Positions 16,132 to 25,639 are shown, counted from the first letter of the stretch. The stretch: DNA of 44,119 nucleotides from JAZSMJ01 sp045535815 (GCA_045535815.1 JAZSMJ010000070.1:1-44119), one strand, 5' to 3'. Notes: generated by a model from the sequence alone, not told the origin. Translations and numbers: made by a program.

Positions 16132-16159
16132 ATTATACCATATTAAAGCAAAAAAGCAA
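16132..16159 (-). promoter_or_regulatory. Probable promoter of the flavodoxin-like gene
   Basis: On the minus strand TTGCTT (16159-16154), a 16-base spacer and TATAAT (16137-16132). It predicts a leader of about 85 bases. Confidence 0.5.
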
Positions 16160-16243
16160 GAACAATCTTAATTTTTGATAAAACTTTTTGTAAATAATTT
16201 TGCAAGTGCAATGCAAACGGCAGTTAAAAATTGAAGTTTGCTA

Positions 16244-16272
16244 TTTACAACTATTAAATAATATGATAAAAT
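16244..16272 (+). promoter_or_regulatory. Promoter of hisS
   Basis: TTTACA (16244-16249), 17 bases, TAAAAT (16267-16272). The leader of about 73 bases contains a short GGGC/GCCC hairpin followed by TTTT (16300-16316). I see no T-box. Confidence 0.6.
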
Positions 16273-16351
16273 AAGATGAATAATTATGTGGTTTAAATGG
16301 GCTCTGCGCCCTTTTGCCACACAGATCTTATCGGAAAGACAGGTTTTTGAG

Positions 16352-17614
16352 ATGATAAACAAACCGAGAGGAACCATGGATATTATGCCGGAGGAAACTC
16401 CGCTTTGGCTCCATATAGAAAAAACGCTCCGCAAAACCGCTAAAAAATACGGCTTTTCGGAGATCCGTTTCCCCACGTTTGAGTATACCGAGCTTTTTAA
16501 CAGAGGCGTGGGCGATACGACGGACGTCGTTCAGAAGGAGATGTACACCTTCCCCGACAGAGAAAACCGCAGTCTTACCCTTCGTCCCGAGGGAACTGCC
16601 TGCGTCGTCCGCAGTCTTATAGAAAACGGACGCTGCTCCGATACAATGCCAATAAGGGTGTCGTATCTTATAAACTGCTTCAGATATGAAAAGCCTCAGG
16701 CAGGCAGAAGCAGAGAGTTTTATCAGTTCGGCGTTGAGATGTTCGGTGCGGCGTCGCCTGCGGCTGACGCATCTATAATCGCTCTTGCCGACGCTCTTAT
16801 ATCAAGCCTCGGAATAAATAACGCAAAGCTTCATATAAACTCTATCGGATGCCCCAAGTGCAGACCTGCGTATCACGATTCGCTAAAGGCCTACTTTGCG
16901 GAAAATTCCGCAGAGCTTTGCGATACCTGCAAGGGCAGACTTGAGACCAATCCGCTTCGCATACTCGACTGCAAGAGCCCGATATGCTCGGCTATAGCCG
17001 CAAAGGCTCCCCGTACCGTAGACCATCTCTGCCCCGAATGCGCAGAGCATTTCGAGACCCTCAAAAAGACACTTGAGGGAATGGGTATCGAATACGAGGT
17101 GGATACAAGCATAGTAAGAGGCCTTGACTACTATACGAGAACCGTATTTGAATTTATTGCCCCCGTTATCGGTGCGCAGAGCACACTTCTCGGTGGCGGA
17201 AGATACGACGGACTTATGAAGCAGCTGGGCGGTCCTGAGCTTCCCGGCATAGGCTTTGCTATGGGTATAACACGTCTTATCCTTGCAATGAAGGAATCGG
17301 GCTTTGAGCTCGAAAATAACGACAAGCCGGATATATACGTCGCTCCTATGGGCGAGAATGCATCTTATGTTGCCGCTTCAATATGCGAAAAGCTTCGCAG
17401 AATGGGAGCAAGAGCGGACACAGACCTTTGCACAAGAAGCCTCAAGGCACAGATGAAGTATGCCGATAAGACCGGCGCTCGCTACACCCTTATCATAGGC
17501 GACAGCGAGATAGAGTCGGGCAGTGCTCAGCTCAAGTGTATGGGCGACAGCACGCAGAGAGAGGTATCTCTTGCAGATACAGACGCTCTGTACGGCATTA
17601 TATGCGGAAAATAA
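16352..17614 (+). CDS. hisS: Histidyl-tRNA synthetase
   Basis: The enzyme charges tRNA-His in the cytoplasm. I place the start at 16352 (MINKPRGTMDI), where homologues begin, rather than at the in-frame ATG at 16286, which lies at the expected transcription start; the protein is 420 residues. Class II motif 2 is seen as TLRPEGTACVVR. The histidine-specific signatures are present as RGLDYYTRTVFEF and GGGRYDGLMKQLGG, followed by motif 3 (GIGFAMGITRLI). The C-terminal anticodon-binding domain is complete (DIYVAPMG onwards). The ribosome site is weak. aspS follows after 61 bases, a pairing common in Firmicutes and probably cotranscribed. Confidence 0.96.
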   Translation: MINKPRGTMDIMPEETPLWLHIEKTLRKTAKKYGFSEIRFPTFEYTELFNRGVGDTTDVVQKEMYTFPDRENRSLTLRPEGTACVVRSLIENGRCSDTMPIRVSYLINCFRYEKPQAGRSREFYQFGVEMFGAASPAADASIIALADALISSLGINNAKLHINSIGCPKCRPAYHDSLKAYFAENSAELCDTCKGRLETNPLRILDCKSPICSAIAAKAPRTVDHLCPECAEHFETLKKTLEGMGIEYEVDTSIVRGLDYYTRTVFEFIAPVIGAQSTLLGGGRYDGLMKQLGGPELPGIGFAMGITRLILAMKESGFELENNDKPDIYVAPMGENASYVAASICEKLRRMGARADTDLCTRSLKAQMKYADKTGARYTLIIGDSEIESGSAQLKCMGDSTQREVSLADTDALYGIICGK

Positions 17615-17675
17615 ATAACAAAATAAACAATAAATCGAAAGGATCTCCGTTTGTTTTACGGACAAGGTTTTGATC

Positions 17676-19484
17676 ATGGCTGAACTTCTTACAGCAAACG
17701 ACAAACGAACGAAATACTGCGGTGAATTCACAGCCGCAGATATAGGACAAAAGGTGTGCGTAATGGGCTGGGCACAGCGCCAGCGTGACCTCGGTGCGCT
17801 TATCTTTATAGATCTGCGTGACCGCAGCGGTATAGTACAGCTCGCATTTGACGCTGATACCGACAAGGCGGTATTTGATATGGCCTTCGGCGTCAGAGCT
17901 GAATTTGTGCTCTGCGCTACCGGTACGGTAAGAGCAAGAGGCGAGGGCGCTGTCAATAAGAATATACCTACGGGTGAGATAGAGATAGCGGTAGAGGAGC
18001 TCAAGATACTCTCAACCGCACATACTCCTCCCTTTGAGATAGTTGAAAACAGCTCCGTCAGACCCGAGCTTCGCTTAAAGCACAGATATCTCGATCTTCG
18101 CAGACCTGATATGCAGCGCAATATTATGGCAAGAAGCAGAATTTCCAATATAGCACGTCAGTACTATGAGGAAAACGGCTTTGTGGATATAGAAACTCCT
18201 AACCTTATAAAGCCCACTCCCGAGGGAGCGAGAGACTATCTCGTACCCAGCCGTGTGCATCACGGAAGCTTCTATGCACTTCCGCAGTCACCTCAGCTTT
18301 ATAAGCAGCTCCTTATGCTTTCGGGCTTTGACCGCTATTTCCAGATAGCAAGATGCTTCAGAGACGAGGACCTTCGTGCTGACCGTCAGCCCGAATTTAC
18401 TCAGATAGATATCGAGATGTCCTTCGTTACGGCAGACGACGTTATGACTGTAAACGAGGGCTTCCTCAAGAGAGTGTTCAAGGAATTCAAGGGAATAGAT
18501 ATCGAAACACCCATTCAGCGTATGACCTATGCTGAGGCTATGGAGCGCTTCGGATCGGACAAGCCCGACCTTCGCTTCGGCTTTGAGATAAACGATATCT
18601 CCGACCTGCTCTCCGGCTGTGCATTCAAGGTGTTTGCCGATACCATAGCAAACGGCGGAAGCGTTCGTGCAATAAACGTTAAGGGCGCAGGCGAAAAGCT
18701 TACACGTAAGGATATAGACGGTCTTACCGACTACGTTAAGACCTACAAGGCAAAGGGACTTGCGTGGGCAAAGAATAACGCAGGTGAGATCTCATCGTCT
18801 TACGCTAAGTTCCTCACAGAAGAGGAGAACAAGGCGATATACGACAGACTTGGCTTTGAAGGCGGCGATATAATCTTTATCGTTGCCGACAAGACCGACA
18901 CCGTTCTCACCGCTCTCGGCGCACTTCGCTGTGAGATGGGCAGACGCCTCGGCCTTGCAGATCCCAACGTATACAAGCTTCTGTGGGTAACCGAATTCCC
19001 GCTTCTTGAGTACAGCGAGGAGGACGGAAGATACTATGCTAAGCACCATCCCTTCACAATGCCCGAGCCTGAGGATCTCAAGTACGTTGACACAGATCCC
19101 GGTAAGATCCGTTCGATCGCTTACGATATCGTTATAAACGGTATGGAGGCAGGCGGTGGCTCTATCCGTATCCACTCTCCCGAGATCCAGAACACAATGT
19201 TCAAGCTTCTCGGTCTGAGCGAAGAGGAAAGAGAAGAAAAGTTCGGCTTCCTGCTTGAAGCATTCAAGTACGGAACACCTCCTCACGGCGGTCTTGCATT
19301 CGGTCTTGACAGACTCGTTTCACTCCTTCTCGGACTTGACGATATCAGAGACGTTATCGCATTCCCGAAGGTTCAGAACGCATCCGAGCTTATGACTCGT
19401 TGTCCCGCACCTGCAGATTCAGCCGCACTTGCCGAGCTCGGCATAGCCGTAATTGATGAAGAATCCGAGGCAGACGAAGAGTAA
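17676..19484 (+). CDS. aspS: Aspartyl-tRNA synthetase (bacterial type)
   Basis: The enzyme charges tRNA-Asp. The start is the ATG at 17676 (MAELLTAND) with ACAAGG upstream; a TTG six bases earlier is in frame. At 602 residues it has the full bacterial layout: an N-terminal OB-fold (VMGWAQRQRDLGALIFIDLRDRSG), class II core with YALPQSPQLYKQLLM and RPEFTQIDIEMSF, the bacterial GAD insertion in the middle (about 290-420), and motif 3 PPHGGLAFGLDRLV. Whether it also charges tRNA-Asn cannot be decided from this window, since neither asnS nor gatCAB is visible. Two inverted TTAACAT pairs follow in the next spacer. Confidence 0.96.
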   Translation: MAELLTANDKRTKYCGEFTAADIGQKVCVMGWAQRQRDLGALIFIDLRDRSGIVQLAFDADTDKAVFDMAFGVRAEFVLCATGTVRARGEGAVNKNIPTGEIEIAVEELKILSTAHTPPFEIVENSSVRPELRLKHRYLDLRRPDMQRNIMARSRISNIARQYYEENGFVDIETPNLIKPTPEGARDYLVPSRVHHGSFYALPQSPQLYKQLLMLSGFDRYFQIARCFRDEDLRADRQPEFTQIDIEMSFVTADDVMTVNEGFLKRVFKEFKGIDIETPIQRMTYAEAMERFGSDKPDLRFGFEINDISDLLSGCAFKVFADTIANGGSVRAINVKGAGEKLTRKDIDGLTDYVKTYKAKGLAWAKNNAGEISSSYAKFLTEEENKAIYDRLGFEGGDIIFIVADKTDTVLTALGALRCEMGRRLGLADPNVYKLLWVTEFPLLEYSEEDGRYYAKHHPFTMPEPEDLKYVDTDPGKIRSIAYDIVINGMEAGGGSIRIHSPEIQNTMFKLLGLSEEEREEKFGFLLEAFKYGTPPHGGLAFGLDRLVSLLLGLDDIRDVIAFPKVQNASELMTRCPAPADSAALAELGIAVIDEESEADEE

Positions 19485-19490
19485 AAACAG

Positions 19491-19543
19491 ATGTTAAAAA
19501 AATGCAAATTAACATAAAAAATGTTCAAAAAACGGCGTTTTTT
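19491..19543. other. Spacer after aspS: inverted repeat and weak terminator-like hairpin
   Basis: ATGTTAA (19491-19497) and TTAACAT (19509-19515) form an inverted pair. At 19527-19543 an A-run and a T-run surround CGG, a possible weak terminator. Confidence 0.4.
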
Positions 19544-19617
19544 CAAACTTCACATTTTTCATACAAAAAAGTAAAGGTTAATTGCATTTTATTCTACAAT
19601 TAAATAACCAATACCGC

Positions 19618-19653
19618 TTGACACAATGTTAAGTTTGGTGTAAAATTTAACAT
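19618..19653 (+). promoter_or_regulatory. Promoter of the PDH operon with a flanking inverted repeat
   Basis: TTGACA (19618-19623), 17 bases, TAAAAT (19641-19646). ATGTTAA (19626-19632) and TTAACAT (19647-19653) flank the spacer and -10 box, so a dimeric regulator binding there would block RNA polymerase (inference). Confidence 0.75.
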
Positions 19654-19706
19654 GTAAAATAATATAAAATCACATAATTTTTGTGATATCATAGGAGGAA
19701 TTATAA

Positions 19707-21047
19707 ATGGCAACACCAGTAATGATGCCCAAGGTTGGTATATCGGTTGAAAGCTGTATCCTTACCGAATGGCATAAGAAAAAAGGTGACGCAGTAAAAG
19801 AAGGCGACGTCCTCTTTACTTACGAGACCGACAAGTCCACCATCGACGAGCTTGCTACAGTCGACGGAACAATGCTTGAGATTTTCTTCGAAGAAGGCAG
19901 CGAAGTCATTCCTATGACTAACGTTTGCGTAATCGGTAACGAAGGTGAAAGCACAGCTGAGTTCGCTCCCGCAGGAGAAGAGACAGAGGCTCCCGCAGAG
20001 CAGGCACCTGCAGCAGCAGCTACAGAAGCACCTGCAGCAGCTGAAGCTCCCGTAGCAGCAGTTACAGAAGCCGTAAAGAATGAAGGCTTCGTAAAGATAT
20101 CCCCCAGAGCAAAGATGCTCGCAAACAAAACAGGCGTTGATTACAGATACGCAGCTCCCACAGGTCCTGAGGGAAGAATTATTGAGCGCGATATCAGAAC
20201 CCTTATCGAAACAGGTCCTAACCCGACGTTTGCTGCTTCCGGCGCATTCGACGGCAAGGCAGGTACGGGTGTAGGCGGAAGATTCTCCGTTGCAGATATC
20301 GGTGCAGCTCCCGCAGAGCAGGCAGCAGTTGCTGCTCCCGTTGCAGCTTACACAGACGAGAAGATGAGCGGTATCCGCCGTGCGATCGCAAAGTCGATGA
20401 CAGCTTCTCTTACAGGTATTCCTCAGCTTACCAACAACACTTCCTTCGACGCTACAGAGATCATGGCGTTCAGAAAGAAGCTCAAGGCAGGCGCAGAGGC
20501 TCTCGGTCTTGGCAATATTACACTCAACGATATCGTTATCTATGCGGTATCCCGTGTTCTTACAAAGCCCGAGTATGCAGCTCTTAACGCTAACCTTCTC
20601 GAAGGCGACGTTCTCCGCAAGTTCAGCGGCGTTCATATAGGTATCGCAGTTGATACCGACAGAGGACTTATGGTTCCCACAATATTTGATGCGGACAAGA
20701 AGTCTCTCGCACAGATCTCTGCTGAGATCAAGGCTCTCGCTGCAGATTGCCAGAAGGGCTCCATCAGCCCCGATCTGCTCAAGGGCGCATCCTTCACGAT
20801 TTCCAACCTCGGTTCCTTCGGAATCGAAAGCTTCACTCCCGTTATCAATCCTCCGCAGACAGGTATCCTCGGAGTTAACACGATAATGACAAGAGTTCGT
20901 GAAGAAGCAGGCGTTATCAAGACATATCCCGCTATGGGTCTTTCACTTACTTACGACCACCGTGCAGTTGACGGTGCGCCCGCATCTAAGTTCCTTCGTG
21001 ACCTCGGCACATATCTTGAAAACTTCTCCATCCTTCTTTGCAAATAA
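19707..21047 (+). CDS. pdhC: Dihydrolipoamide acetyltransferase, E2 of the pyruvate dehydrogenase type complex
   Basis: E2 is the structural core and acyl-transfer subunit. The 446 residues hold one lipoyl domain (1-76) with the lipoylated Lys43 in ETDKST, an Ala/Pro/Glu linker (about 85-130), a peripheral subunit-binding domain (about 132-170, ISPRAKMLANKTGVDY), a second Ala-rich linker, and the catalytic domain (about 220-446) with the active-site DHRAVDG near 418-424. AGGAGG stands before the ATG. E2 comes first in the operon, before E3 and E1, which is unusual. Pyruvate is the likely substrate, given the neighbouring glycolytic genes, but acetoin or branched-chain 2-oxoacids cannot be excluded from E2 alone. 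Confidence 0.93.
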   Translation: MATPVMMPKVGISVESCILTEWHKKKGDAVKEGDVLFTYETDKSTIDELATVDGTMLEIFFEEGSEVIPMTNVCVIGNEGESTAEFAPAGEETEAPAEQAPAAAATEAPAAAEAPVAAVTEAVKNEGFVKISPRAKMLANKTGVDYRYAAPTGPEGRIIERDIRTLIETGPNPTFAASGAFDGKAGTGVGGRFSVADIGAAPAEQAAVAAPVAAYTDEKMSGIRRAIAKSMTASLTGIPQLTNNTSFDATEIMAFRKKLKAGAEALGLGNITLNDIVIYAVSRVLTKPEYAALNANLLEGDVLRKFSGVHIGIAVDTDRGLMVPTIFDADKKSLAQISAEIKALAADCQKGSISPDLLKGASFTISNLGSFGIESFTPVINPPQTGILGVNTIMTRVREEAGVIKTYPAMGLSLTYDHRAVDGAPASKFLRDLGTYLENFSILLCK

Positions 21048-21062
21048 TCGGGAGGCATAAAA

Positions 21063-22436
21063 ATGGAACTTTACGATCTTATTATACTCGGCGGCGGTCC
21101 TGCAGGATATAACGCAGCCGAAAGAGCCGGCCAGGCCGGACTCAAGACCCTCGTTATCGAGAAGAGAGCACTCGGCGGTGTATGTCTCAATGAAGGCTGC
21201 ATTCCCTCCAAGGCGCTCCTCTATTCCGCAAAGGTCTATGATTATACAAAGCACGCAAGCCAGTACGGCGTTTCCGTTTCGGGATCTTCCATAGATCAGA
21301 AGGCGGTCGTTGCACGTAAGGCTAAGGTAGTTAAGAATCTCGTTGCCGGAATCGGCGGCAAGATGAAGAAGGCAGGCGTTAAGGTTGTAGCTGCTCAGGG
21401 CGAGATCCTCGGCAGATGCGCAGACGGATTTGAGGTTGCCGCTGAAGGCGTTACATACACAGGCCGTCAGCTCCTTATCGCAACGGGCTCTGCTCCCGTA
21501 GTTCCTCCGATACCCGGACTTCGTGAGGGTGTTGCGGCAGGTTACGTTCTCACAAACCGTGAGATCCTTGACCTCGAAGCTATCCCCGAAAAGCTGGTAG
21601 TTATCGGCGGCGGCGTTATCGGTCTTGAAATGGCTTCCTATTATAACTCAGTCGGAAGCAAGGTTACCGTTATCGAAATGCTCGATCACATCGCAGGTAA
21701 CACAGATGCAGATATCTCCAAGATCCTTCTCGGCAACTACAAGCAGAAGGGCATAGAATTCTGCCTCGGCTGTAAGGTTACAGGCGTTGAAGAGGGCAAG
21801 GTTCACTATGAGGATGCTTCCGGCAAGGCTGTTACAGTTGATGCTGACAAGGTTCTCTGCTCTATCGGCCGCCGTGCAGTTACAGAAGGCTACGGCCTTG
21901 AAAAGATCGGCGTTTACACCGAAAGAGGCGCTATCAAGACTGACGATCAGCTCAGAACCAACATCCCCGGCGTTTACGCTGCTGGTGATGTTAACGGCAA
22001 GGTAATGCTTGCTCACACGGCTTACCGTGAAGGCGAGGTTGCTATAAATACTATCCTCGGCAAGAAGGATATAATGAGATACGATGCTATTCCCAGCGTT
22101 ATCTACACCAACCCCGAGGTAGGCTGCGTAGGTGAAACAGAGGCTTCTGCTAAGGCTAAGGGCCTTGACGTTGAGGTCGTTAACCTCACAATGAACTACA
22201 GCGGACGTTACATGGCTGAAAACGAGGGCGGCAACGGTATCTGCAAGGTTATCGTTGACAAGAAGTACAAAAGAGTTCTCGGCGTTCATATGATAGGTAA
22301 CTATTCATCCGAGATCATCTACGGCGCGGCTCTTATGATAGAGACCGAAATGAGAGTTGACGATCTTAAAGAGATTATCTTCCCGCATCCCACGGTATGC
22401 GAAGTTATCCGTGAAGCTTTGTTTGAAATAAAATAA
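21063..22436 (+). CDS. lpdA: Dihydrolipoamide dehydrogenase, E3
   Basis: E3 reoxidises the lipoyl group of E2 and passes electrons to NAD+. The 457-residue protein shows the FAD-binding GGGPAGYNAAE at the N-terminus, the redox disulfide Cys41/Cys46 in GGVCLNEGCIPSK, the NAD-binding GGGVIGLEMASYY near 180, the second FAD motif GVYAAGDVNG, and the catalytic His442/Glu447 pair in FPHPTVCE. There is no N-terminal lipoyl extension, unlike some Firmicutes E3 proteins. GGGAGG stands before the ATG, and the gap from E2 is 15 bases, so they are translated from one message. Confidence 0.96.
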   Translation: MELYDLIILGGGPAGYNAAERAGQAGLKTLVIEKRALGGVCLNEGCIPSKALLYSAKVYDYTKHASQYGVSVSGSSIDQKAVVARKAKVVKNLVAGIGGKMKKAGVKVVAAQGEILGRCADGFEVAAEGVTYTGRQLLIATGSAPVVPPIPGLREGVAAGYVLTNREILDLEAIPEKLVVIGGGVIGLEMASYYNSVGSKVTVIEMLDHIAGNTDADISKILLGNYKQKGIEFCLGCKVTGVEEGKVHYEDASGKAVTVDADKVLCSIGRRAVTEGYGLEKIGVYTERGAIKTDDQLRTNIPGVYAAGDVNGKVMLAHTAYREGEVAINTILGKKDIMRYDAIPSVIYTNPEVGCVGETEASAKAKGLDVEVVNLTMNYSGRYMAENEGGNGICKVIVDKKYKRVLGVHMIGNYSSEIIYGAALMIETEMRVDDLKEIIFPHPTVCEVIREALFEIK

Positions 22437-22469
22437 TTGAATATATAACAAAAACAAGGAGAGATTAAA

Positions 22470-24938
22470 ATGCCAAAGTCAATTACAGTACATCCCGAAG
22501 AAAATTTTGCGAAACGCAAAATAACTTTCAAGGACATTCCCGTATGTGCTTACGACAAAACCATTAAGGATGAACAGAAGAACTTCTCTAAAGAAGACCT
22601 TCTCGGAATCTTCGCAGACATGATGGCTATCAGAGTATTCGAAGAAATGCTCCTCACCATCAAGACAAAGGGTAACTACAACGATAAGGAATTCACATAT
22701 CCCGGACCTTCCCACCTTGGTATAGGTGAGGAAGCAACAGCCGTAGGTCAGGCTTACTGCCTCGGCGTTGACGACTTCATTTTTGGTACACACAGAAGCC
22801 ATCATGAAGTTATCGCTAAGGGTCTTTCCGCTATCAAGAAGCTTTCTGATGAAGAGCTCCTCGACATCATGAAGAGCTACAACGGCGGTAAGGATTACGA
22901 GCTCATAAAGGATCTCACAAGCGGCAAGACAGTTAAGGAAGTTGCTAAGGACTTCTTCATATTCGGTCTTATGGCTGAGCTCTTCGCTAAGGACTGCGGT
23001 TTCTCCAGAGGTCTTGGCGGATCGATGCACGCATTCTTCCTTCCCTTCGGTATTTTCCCGAACAACGCTATCGTTGGTGGTTCTGCTCCTATCGCTACCG
23101 GTGTTGCTCTCTTCAAGAAGTGCAACAAGAAGCCCGGTATCGTAGTTGCTAACGCAGGTGACGGTGCAGCTGCAAGAGGACCCGTTTACGAGTCCATGAA
23201 CTTCGCTGCTATGGACCAGTTCAACGAACTCTGGGAAGACGGCTACAAGGGCGGTCTCCCGATAATCTTCAACTTCAATAACAACCACTACGGTATGGGT
23301 GGTCAGACAAGAGGCGAGACAATGGCTTACGGCGATCTCGCACGTCTCGGATGCATCGCTCAGTCTCAGATGAACGCTGAAAGAGTTAACGGCTGGAATC
23401 CTCTTGCTGTTATCGACGCTTACAAGCGCAAGATGAAGCTCATCAAAGAAGGTAAGGGTCCTGTTCTTCTCGACCTCGTTACCTACCGTCTCGGCGGTCA
23501 CTCCACATCTGACGTATTCTCTTACAGAACTCCCGAAGAAACAGCTGAATGGGAAGCACTCGATCCTATCAAGGTATTCCCGCAGCAGCTCATCGATGCA
23601 GGCGTAGCTACTGCTGATGAGATCGCAGCTATCATCAAGGATGCTGACGAGAGAAACAAGAGAGTATTCAACGTTGCTTCCGACCTCGCTCTCTGCCCCT
23701 ACACAGATTACGAAGCAAACCCCGCCTTCCTCGAAGACTTTATGTTCTCCAACAACCATGTTGAAAAGATGGAAGACAGACCCTGCGAAGTATCTCAGCC
23801 CAAGGAAGAGAACGAGCGTGTTAAGAAGATCGCTACTCTCAACCGTTACGCTTTCGATGCAAACGGCAAGCCTGTTTCCAAGATGAAGATGTACAACATC
23901 CGTGACGGTATCTTCGAAGCTATCATGGATAAGTTCTATACAGATCCTACTCTTATTTCCTACGGTGAAGACGTTCGTTACTGGAACGGTGCGTTCGCAG
24001 TTTACCGTGGACTTACAGAAGCACTTCCTTACCACAGACTCTTCAACTCTCCTATTTCCGAATCCGCTATCGTCGGCTCCGCAGTTGGTTACGGTATGGC
24101 AGGCGGACGTGTAATCGTTGAGCTTATGTACTGTGACTTTATCGGTTGTGCCGGTGACGAAATATTCAACCAGATGGCTAAGTGGCAGGCAATGAGTGCC
24201 GGCGGACTTAAGATGCCCGTTGTTCTCCGTGTTTCCGTTGGTTCCAAGTACGGTGCACAGCATTCTCAGGACTGGACATCTCTTTGCGCTCACATCCCCG
24301 GACTTAAGGTTGTATTCCCTGTTACTCCTTACGATGCTAAGGGTCTCATGAACACTGCTCTCGCAGGAACTGACCCCGTTGTTTACTTTGAAAGCCAGAG
24401 AATCTACGATAAGGGTGAAGAATTCGTTAAGGAAGGCGTTCCGGAAGGTTACTACGAAATTCCTTACGGCGAGCCCGCAGTTCGTCGTGAAGGTAAGGAC
24501 GTTACAATCCTCACAATCGGCGCTACACTTTACCGTGCTCTCGAAGCAGCTAAGATGCTTGAAGAACAGTACGGCGTTTCTGCTGAAGTTATCGACGCAA
24601 GAAGCATCGTTCCCTTCAACTACGATATGGTTATCGAGTCTGTTAAGAAGACAGGCCGTGTCCTCCTTGCAAGTGACGCTTGCACAAGAGGCAGCATAAT
24701 CAACGATATCGCTCAGAATATCACATCTCTCGCATTTGATTACCTTGACGCTCCGCCCGTACTCGTTGGTGCTAAGAACTGGATCACACCTGCATTCGAG
24801 TACGATAAGGAATACTTCCCGCAGCCCACTTGGTTCCTCGATGCAATTCATGAAAAGCTCCTCCCGCTCAAGGGTTACACACCTCAGCAGAGCTTCACAA
24901 ATGAAGAAACCATCAGAAAGTATAAGAAGGGCGTTTAA
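22470..24938 (+). CDS. Fused E1 alpha-beta thiamine-diphosphate dehydrogenase
   Basis: One 822-residue chain joins both E1 subunits. The alpha half (about 1-430) contains GDDFI-like FIFGTHRSHHEVIAKG, SRGLGGSMHAF and the thiamine diphosphate motif starting NAGDGAAARGPVYES and ending FNFNNN. After a charged linker (about 435-490) the beta half runs to the end, with YGEDVRYWNGAF, SPISESAIVGSAVGYGMAG, HSQDWTSLCAHIPGLKVVFP and the C-terminal transketolase-type domain. E1 decarboxylates the 2-oxoacid and acetylates E2. In most bacteria of this type alpha and beta are separate genes. AAGGAGAG stands before the ATG; the gap from lpdA is 33 bases. Substrate taken as pyruvate by context. Confidence 0.93.
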   Translation: MPKSITVHPEENFAKRKITFKDIPVCAYDKTIKDEQKNFSKEDLLGIFADMMAIRVFEEMLLTIKTKGNYNDKEFTYPGPSHLGIGEEATAVGQAYCLGVDDFIFGTHRSHHEVIAKGLSAIKKLSDEELLDIMKSYNGGKDYELIKDLTSGKTVKEVAKDFFIFGLMAELFAKDCGFSRGLGGSMHAFFLPFGIFPNNAIVGGSAPIATGVALFKKCNKKPGIVVANAGDGAAARGPVYESMNFAAMDQFNELWEDGYKGGLPIIFNFNNNHYGMGGQTRGETMAYGDLARLGCIAQSQMNAERVNGWNPLAVIDAYKRKMKLIKEGKGPVLLDLVTYRLGGHSTSDVFSYRTPEETAEWEALDPIKVFPQQLIDAGVATADEIAAIIKDADERNKRVFNVASDLALCPYTDYEANPAFLEDFMFSNNHVEKMEDRPCEVSQPKEENERVKKIATLNRYAFDANGKPVSKMKMYNIRDGIFEAIMDKFYTDPTLISYGEDVRYWNGAFAVYRGLTEALPYHRLFNSPISESAIVGSAVGYGMAGGRVIVELMYCDFIGCAGDEIFNQMAKWQAMSAGGLKMPVVLRVSVGSKYGAQHSQDWTSLCAHIPGLKVVFPVTPYDAKGLMNTALAGTDPVVYFESQRIYDKGEEFVKEGVPEGYYEIPYGEPAVRREGKDVTILTIGATLYRALEAAKMLEEQYGVSAEVIDARSIVPFNYDMVIESVKKTGRVLLASDACTRGSIINDIAQNITSLAFDYLDAPPVLVGAKNWITPAFEYDKEYFPQPTWFLDAIHEKLLPLKGYTPQQSFTNEETIRKYKKGV

Positions 24939-24964
24939 TAAACAGCTGAAAGGAATTATTTAAA

Positions 24965-25615
24965 ATGAAAATATTTTTGGATAGTGCCAATATTGAAGAT
25001 ATCAAGAAGGCGTATGACATGGGCGCCATTTCCGGCGTAACAACCAACCCCTCCATCATCTCCCGCGAAAACAGAAAGTTTGATGAGGTTCTTGCTGACA
25101 TCACAAGCATCATCGTTGACGGTCCCGTATTCGCAGAGGTTCTCAGCCTCGACGCTGAGGGCATGATCAAGGAAGGTCTTGAGCTCCATAAGAAGAGCCC
25201 CAACATCGTTGTTAAGATTCCGATGATCCCCGAAGGACTTAAGGCTGTTAAGGCTCTCTCCTCTCAGGGTGTTACAGTTTGCGTAACAGTTATCTTCTCT
25301 GCTCCGCAGGCTATACTCGCAGCTAACGCAGGTGCATCTTACGTTGCTCCCTTCGTTGGCCGTCTTGACGATATCGGCGAAAACGGTCTCAACCTCGCTG
25401 CTGAGATCAGAGATATCTTCGACGCACAGGGCATCGATACAAAGATCGTTGCTGCTTCCGTAAGACATCCCGTTCACGTTGTTGAACTCGCTAAGATGGG
25501 CGTTGATATAGCTACAATGCCTCTCAAGGTAGTTCTCCAGATGGCTACTAACCCCAATACTCAGAAGGCTGTTGAAGGCTTCCTTAAGGACTGGGAAAAG
25601 GTACCGAAGGCTTAA
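24965..25615 (+). CDS. fsa: TalC/MipB-type transaldolase or fructose-6-phosphate aldolase
   Basis: The 216-residue protein belongs to the short class I aldolase family (TIGR00875 type). It begins MKIFLDSANIEDIKKA, has GVTTNPSIIS, and the Schiff-base Lys84 in IVVKIPMIPEGLKA. The end carries GVDIATMPLKVVLQM. Members act either as transaldolase in the pentose phosphate pathway or as fructose-6-phosphate aldolase; the sequence alone does not tell them apart. AAAGGA precedes the ATG, and the gene follows E1 by 26 bases with the same codon bias, so it looks like the last gene of the PDH operon. Terminators follow at 25640 and 25736. Confidence 0.92.
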   Translation: MKIFLDSANIEDIKKAYDMGAISGVTTNPSIISRENRKFDEVLADITSIIVDGPVFAEVLSLDAEGMIKEGLELHKKSPNIVVKIPMIPEGLKAVKALSSQGVTVCVTVIFSAPQAILAANAGASYVAPFVGRLDDIGENGLNLAAEIRDIFDAQGIDTKIVAASVRHPVHVVELAKMGVDIATMPLKVVLQMATNPNTQKAVEGFLKDWEKVPKA

Positions 25616-25639
25616 TTTTACGAGAATTATAAAGGCTCA

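Noticed and set aside
16286..16351. Longer N-terminus for hisS starting at 16286
   Set aside because: The predicted transcription start is near 16279, so the ATG would have no leader. The extra 22 residues are not part of histidyl-tRNA synthetases.
16273..16351. T-box or other tRNA-sensing leader before hisS
   Set aside because: The leader is only about 73 bases, lacks a T-box sequence, and has just one small GGGC/GCCC hairpin.
22479..24851. 790-residue open frame opposite the E1 gene
   Set aside because: It lies fully antisense to a certain gene with strong codon bias, and its translation is Cys/Val/Ser-rich without any domain. Similar frames oppose E2, lpdA and pgk.
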